Both the position numbers and the translations under genes were made by a program. Below the pieces are notes generated by a model. It did not search any database and was not told where the DNA came from. It saw only the letters and a list, made by a program, of their open reading frames with translations. 64,000 bases of DNA from CAWBUW01 sp963792075 (GTDB lineage: Bacteria; Chloroflexota; Anaerolineae; Anaerolineales; UBA4823): the NCBI GenBank assembly GCA_963792075.1, contig CAWBUW010000002.1:248001-312000 (forward strand), read 5' to 3'. Shown here piece after piece: positions 61,769 through 64,000 of this stretch. Within the stretch, counting starts at the first letter, position 1, and each line of letters starts with the position of its first letter.

Positions 61769-61879
61769 GGCTCTTTGGGAATCGCCGTGGTGGGGTGGTT
61801 ATATAGGGGTGTTTTGCGGGCTTTGCCCGCAAAACACCCCTATATCTGCCCTTTGTCACGGCAACTCCCAATGAGCCCC
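61769..61879. repeat. Large imperfect palindromic element with a perfect core
   Basis: The core 61801-61845 is a perfect 21-bp stem with loop TTT (ATATAGGGGTGTTTTGCGGGC). The outer arms continue as a diverged inverted repeat (GGCTCTTTGGGAATCGCCG against GGGCTCATTGGGAGTTGCCG). A half copy lies at 15373-15417. It sits upstream of the giant secreted protein gene. Confidence 0.8.
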
Positions 61880-61973
61880 TTCGTAACGTGGTTTATCGTC
61901 GGTATCATGGATTAGTATAAGTGAAGTTGTAGATATTTCAAGGCTTAGATCATTAAGAAAATTAAAAAGAAAA

Positions 61974-62020
61974 GGTGAGTAAGTACATGTGGTGTTGTAA
62001 CCCACACATACTTACCCACC
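61974..62020 (-). terminator. Terminator of ftsH
   Basis: GGTGAGTAAGTACATGTGG pairs with the complementary arm (a few mismatches) and on the minus strand is followed by a T-rich tract (61951-61973). Confidence 0.75.
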
Positions 62021-62039
62021 CTATTCTTTCGGGTCGAGT

Positions 62040-63911
62040 TTACGCCGAAATGGGTACCGGAGTTCCGGATGTTTTCTGCACAGGCGGCGGGAAGATGGAT
62101 TCAAACTCTTCCCGTGACAGAGTTTCGACTTCCATCAGGCGCTGTGCCACCGCGTCCAGCTTGTCTTTGTATTGGGTCAGGATGGCTTTGGCGCGTGAGT
62201 GCGCTTCGTTTACCAGCCTCCGCACTTCCTGGTCAATCAGTTCGGCCACAGCTTCGGAGTAATCGCGCTGTTCCGAAATCTCACGGCCCAGGAAGATCAG
62301 TTCTTCTTTTTGCCCATACACCATCGGGCCGAGCTCTTCGCTCATCCCCAGGCGGGTAACCATGGAACGGGCCATGCGGGTAACACGCTCAAGATCGTTC
62401 GATGCACCCGAGGTGATATCGTTGAATGCGATTTCTTCGGCTGCGCGCCCGCCCAGCGTGAAGGCCAGGTCGTCCAGGATCTTCCCGCGTGACATCAAAG
62501 TGCGGTCTTCCGTGGGCAGTGCCATGGTGTATCCGCCGGCCAGGCCGCGGGCGACGATGGTCACTTTATGTACCGGATCGGTATTGGGCAGCACGTGTCC
62601 GACAATGGCGTGGCCGGCTTCGTGGTAAGCCACGATGCGTTTTTCTGCCTCGCTGATCAGCCGGCTGCGGCGCTCGGGACCGGCGATCACGCGCTCGATG
62701 GCTTCTTCCAGCTCGGGCTGCGTGATCACTTTCAAGTTGCGGCGGGCAGCCAGGATGGCGGCCTCATTGACCAGGTTTTCCAGGTCAGCGCCTACAAAGC
62801 CCGGGGTCTGGCGGGCTAAAATTCCCAGGTCCACCTCAGGGGCAAGGGGCTTACCCTTGACATGTACTTTGAGGATCGCCTCGCGGCCGCGCATATCTGG
62901 CCGGTCGAGCACGACGCGGCGGTCGAAACGACCAGGACGCATCAAGGCCGGGTCCAGGATATCGGGACGGTTGGTGGCAGCCATGATGATCACGTTGGTA
63001 TCGGTATCAAAGCCATCCATTTCAACCAGCATCTGGTTGAGGGTCTGCTCGCGCTCGTCGTGGCTTCCGCCCAGCCCGGCGCCGCGCTGCCGGCCTACGG
63101 CGTCGATTTCATCCACAAAAACAATGCAGGGTGAATGGCGCTTGGCCTGGTCGAACAAGTCGCGCACGCGGCTGGCGCCGACGCCCACGAACATCTCGAC
63201 AAACTCGGAGCCGGAAATGGAGAAGAAAGGCACTCCTGCCTCTCCCGAGACAGCTTTTGCCAGCAGCGTCTTGCCGGTGCCGGGAGGTCCAACCAGCAAA
63301 ACACCTTTCGGGATGCGGGCCCCCAGGGAGATGAATTTTTCCGGCTCGCGCAGGAATTCAACTACTTCCTGCAGCTCCTCTTTGGCTTCTTCTACCCCGG
63401 CTACATCTTCGAAGGTGACCGTGGGTTGGTCGCCGGTGAACATGCGGGCGCGAGATTTCCCAAAGGACATGGCCGCATTATTGCTGCCCTGCGCCTGCCG
63501 GAAAAGAAACCACATGACACCGCCCAAGAGCAAGAAGGGCAAGATGTATCCCAACATGGTGGCGACGTTCAACCAGGCGCTGGGCGGCCTGATTTCGATC
63601 TTGATCGCCGTTGAGGCGAGTTGTTCTGTGGTTACACCCAGTTCTTTGAGCTGTTCTACCAGCGTAGAAGTTGGCTCTTTGTGCGATTCGCGTTCAATGG
63701 AACTACCTTCGCCTTTGTAAATCACGGTCAAAGTGTCTTCTTCTTCAATGATCCGGCTTACTTTACCGCTGATGATATCCCCGGCAACCTCGTTAATTGA
63801 AAGAGCCTGTTGCCCGGTGGCTGTCTGCTGTATATTCACCACCACCAGAATGACAATGACGGCGAACAACATCACATAAATGATCGTCGAACGACTTCGG
63901 TTCTGATTCAC
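62040..63911 (-). CDS. ftsH: ATP-dependent zinc metalloprotease FtsH
   Basis: 623 residues. Membrane-bound AAA+ protease that degrades misfolded membrane proteins. N-terminal helix, a short periplasmic domain, second helix (LGYILPFLLLGGVMWFLF), AAA+ module (Walker A GPPGTGKTLLAKA, Walker B CIVFVDEIDAVG, SRH NRPDILDPALMRPGRFDR in part) and zinc protease domain with HEAGHAIVGH and a later aspartate ligand region. The GTG at 63911 is chosen because GGAGG is five bases upstream; a TTG start four codons earlier overlaps that site. Confidence 0.97.
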   Translation of the reverse strand: MNQNRSRSTIIYVMLFAVIVILVVVNIQQTATGQQALSINEVAGDIISGKVSRIIEEEDTLTVIYKGEGSSIERESHKEPTSTLVEQLKELGVTTEQLASTAIKIEIRPPSAWLNVATMLGYILPFLLLGGVMWFLFRQAQGSNNAAMSFGKSRARMFTGDQPTVTFEDVAGVEEAKEELQEVVEFLREPEKFISLGARIPKGVLLVGPPGTGKTLLAKAVSGEAGVPFFSISGSEFVEMFVGVGASRVRDLFDQAKRHSPCIVFVDEIDAVGRQRGAGLGGSHDEREQTLNQMLVEMDGFDTDTNVIIMAATNRPDILDPALMRPGRFDRRVVLDRPDMRGREAILKVHVKGKPLAPEVDLGILARQTPGFVGADLENLVNEAAILAARRNLKVITQPELEEAIERVIAGPERRSRLISEAEKRIVAYHEAGHAIVGHVLPNTDPVHKVTIVARGLAGGYTMALPTEDRTLMSRGKILDDLAFTLGGRAAEEIAFNDITSGASNDLERVTRMARSMVTRLGMSEELGPMVYGQKEELIFLGREISEQRDYSEAVAELIDQEVRRLVNEAHSRAKAILTQYKDKLDAVAQRLMEVETLSREEFESIFPPPVQKTSGTPVPISA

Positions 63912-63955
63912 ACACACCTCCAAGAAGTCGGAAGCAAGAACTTGTTTCCGAATGG

Positions 63956-63964
63956 ATTATACCA
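63956..63964 (-). promoter_or_regulatory. Extended -10 promoter of ftsH
   Basis: Minus-strand TGGTATAAT: a perfect -10 with the TGn extension, about 45 bases before the ftsH start. No clear -35 is seen at the usual distance. Confidence 0.6.
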
Positions 63965-64000
63965 ATCTCTCGCCTTCTGGTGTAGTTTCGGATAGATATC

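Noticed and set aside
62635..63720. Plus-strand open frame of 361 codons opposite ftsH
   Set aside because: Ser/Arg-rich shadow of a highly conserved gene.
1..64000. tRNA, rRNA, tmRNA or SRP RNA genes
   Set aside because: No cloverleaf-like or conserved RNA gene sequence was recognised in the intergenic gaps by eye; a dedicated search could still find a divergent one.

Overview
This 64 kb window looks like a chromosomal segment from a member of the Chloroflexota, most likely Anaerolineae. That placement is inferred from gene content, since no rRNA or tRNA gene is visible. The content includes an archaeal-type mevalonate gene set (UbiD-like decarboxylase, two-subunit aconitase X, UbiX) plus a (di)phosphomevalonate decarboxylase. 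It also includes large secreted propeller/Ig-type proteins with short aromatic/proline C-termini, a Roadblock/LC7 protein, acidic HEAT-repeat and zinc-ribbon membrane proteins, and many lipoprotein-type ABC receptors. Housekeeping genes (ftsH, mfd, pth, pyrG, eno, rseP, radC) are scattered among accessory operons.

Layout. Bases 1-8,100 hold the end of an LD-carboxypeptidase and a ribose-type sugar locus on the minus strand: a tandemly duplicated receptor, ATPase, permease and ROK kinase. It diverges from an unusual regulator that combines a DeoR helix-turn-helix, a periplasmic-binding-protein-like insert and a DeoR sugar-phosphate domain. Bases 8,100-15,300 hold a secreted propeller protein and a tight four-gene operon that fits the dehydration/decarboxylation branch of the archaeal mevalonate pathway. 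Bases 15,400-18,700 are a patch of gene fragments around a MerR-type promoter and a mercuric-reductase-like gene. Its left side carries a decayed start of a second mevalonate-decarboxylase gene. Bases 18,700-29,900 are mostly core genes (mevalonate decarboxylase, rseP, HEAT, AEC carrier, peptidase, acylphosphatase, radC, zinc ribbon, eno, pyrG, Roadblock).

Bases 30,000-48,750 are one long co-directional catabolic locus behind a GntR regulator. It encodes an oligopeptide-type ABC importer, two creatininase-family hydrolases alternating with two aspartoacylase-family deacylases, and an M32 carboxypeptidase. These are followed by a homoserine-dehydrogenase-like enzyme, a succinyl-CoA-synthetase-like pair, a small ferredoxin, a two-subunit class I fumarase-type hydratase and methylaspartate ammonia-lyase. 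Converging on it (48,775-50,927) are a MoaD-like protein and a tungsten-type aldehyde ferredoxin oxidoreductase. Together they read as import, hydrolysis and deacylation, alcohol-to-aldehyde-to-acid oxidation, deamination, hydration and CoA activation of a four-carbon amino-acid-like substrate. The exact substrate cannot be read from the sequence. Bases 51,100-64,000 hold pth, mfd, an S1-domain protein, a very large secreted protein with a cluster of frame lesions, and ftsH.

Two window-wide themes stand out. First, long near-perfect palindromes (18-25 bp arms, loops of 0-3 bases) sit in many intergenic gaps. Some share stems or flanks, and one 107-bp version flanks radC on both sides. Second, single-base indels, mostly in short homopolymers, break the sugar receptor, the DppC-type permease, the oxidoreductase and the giant secreted protein while leaving long reading frames on both sides. 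This looks more like consensus error than gene decay and should be checked against reads.
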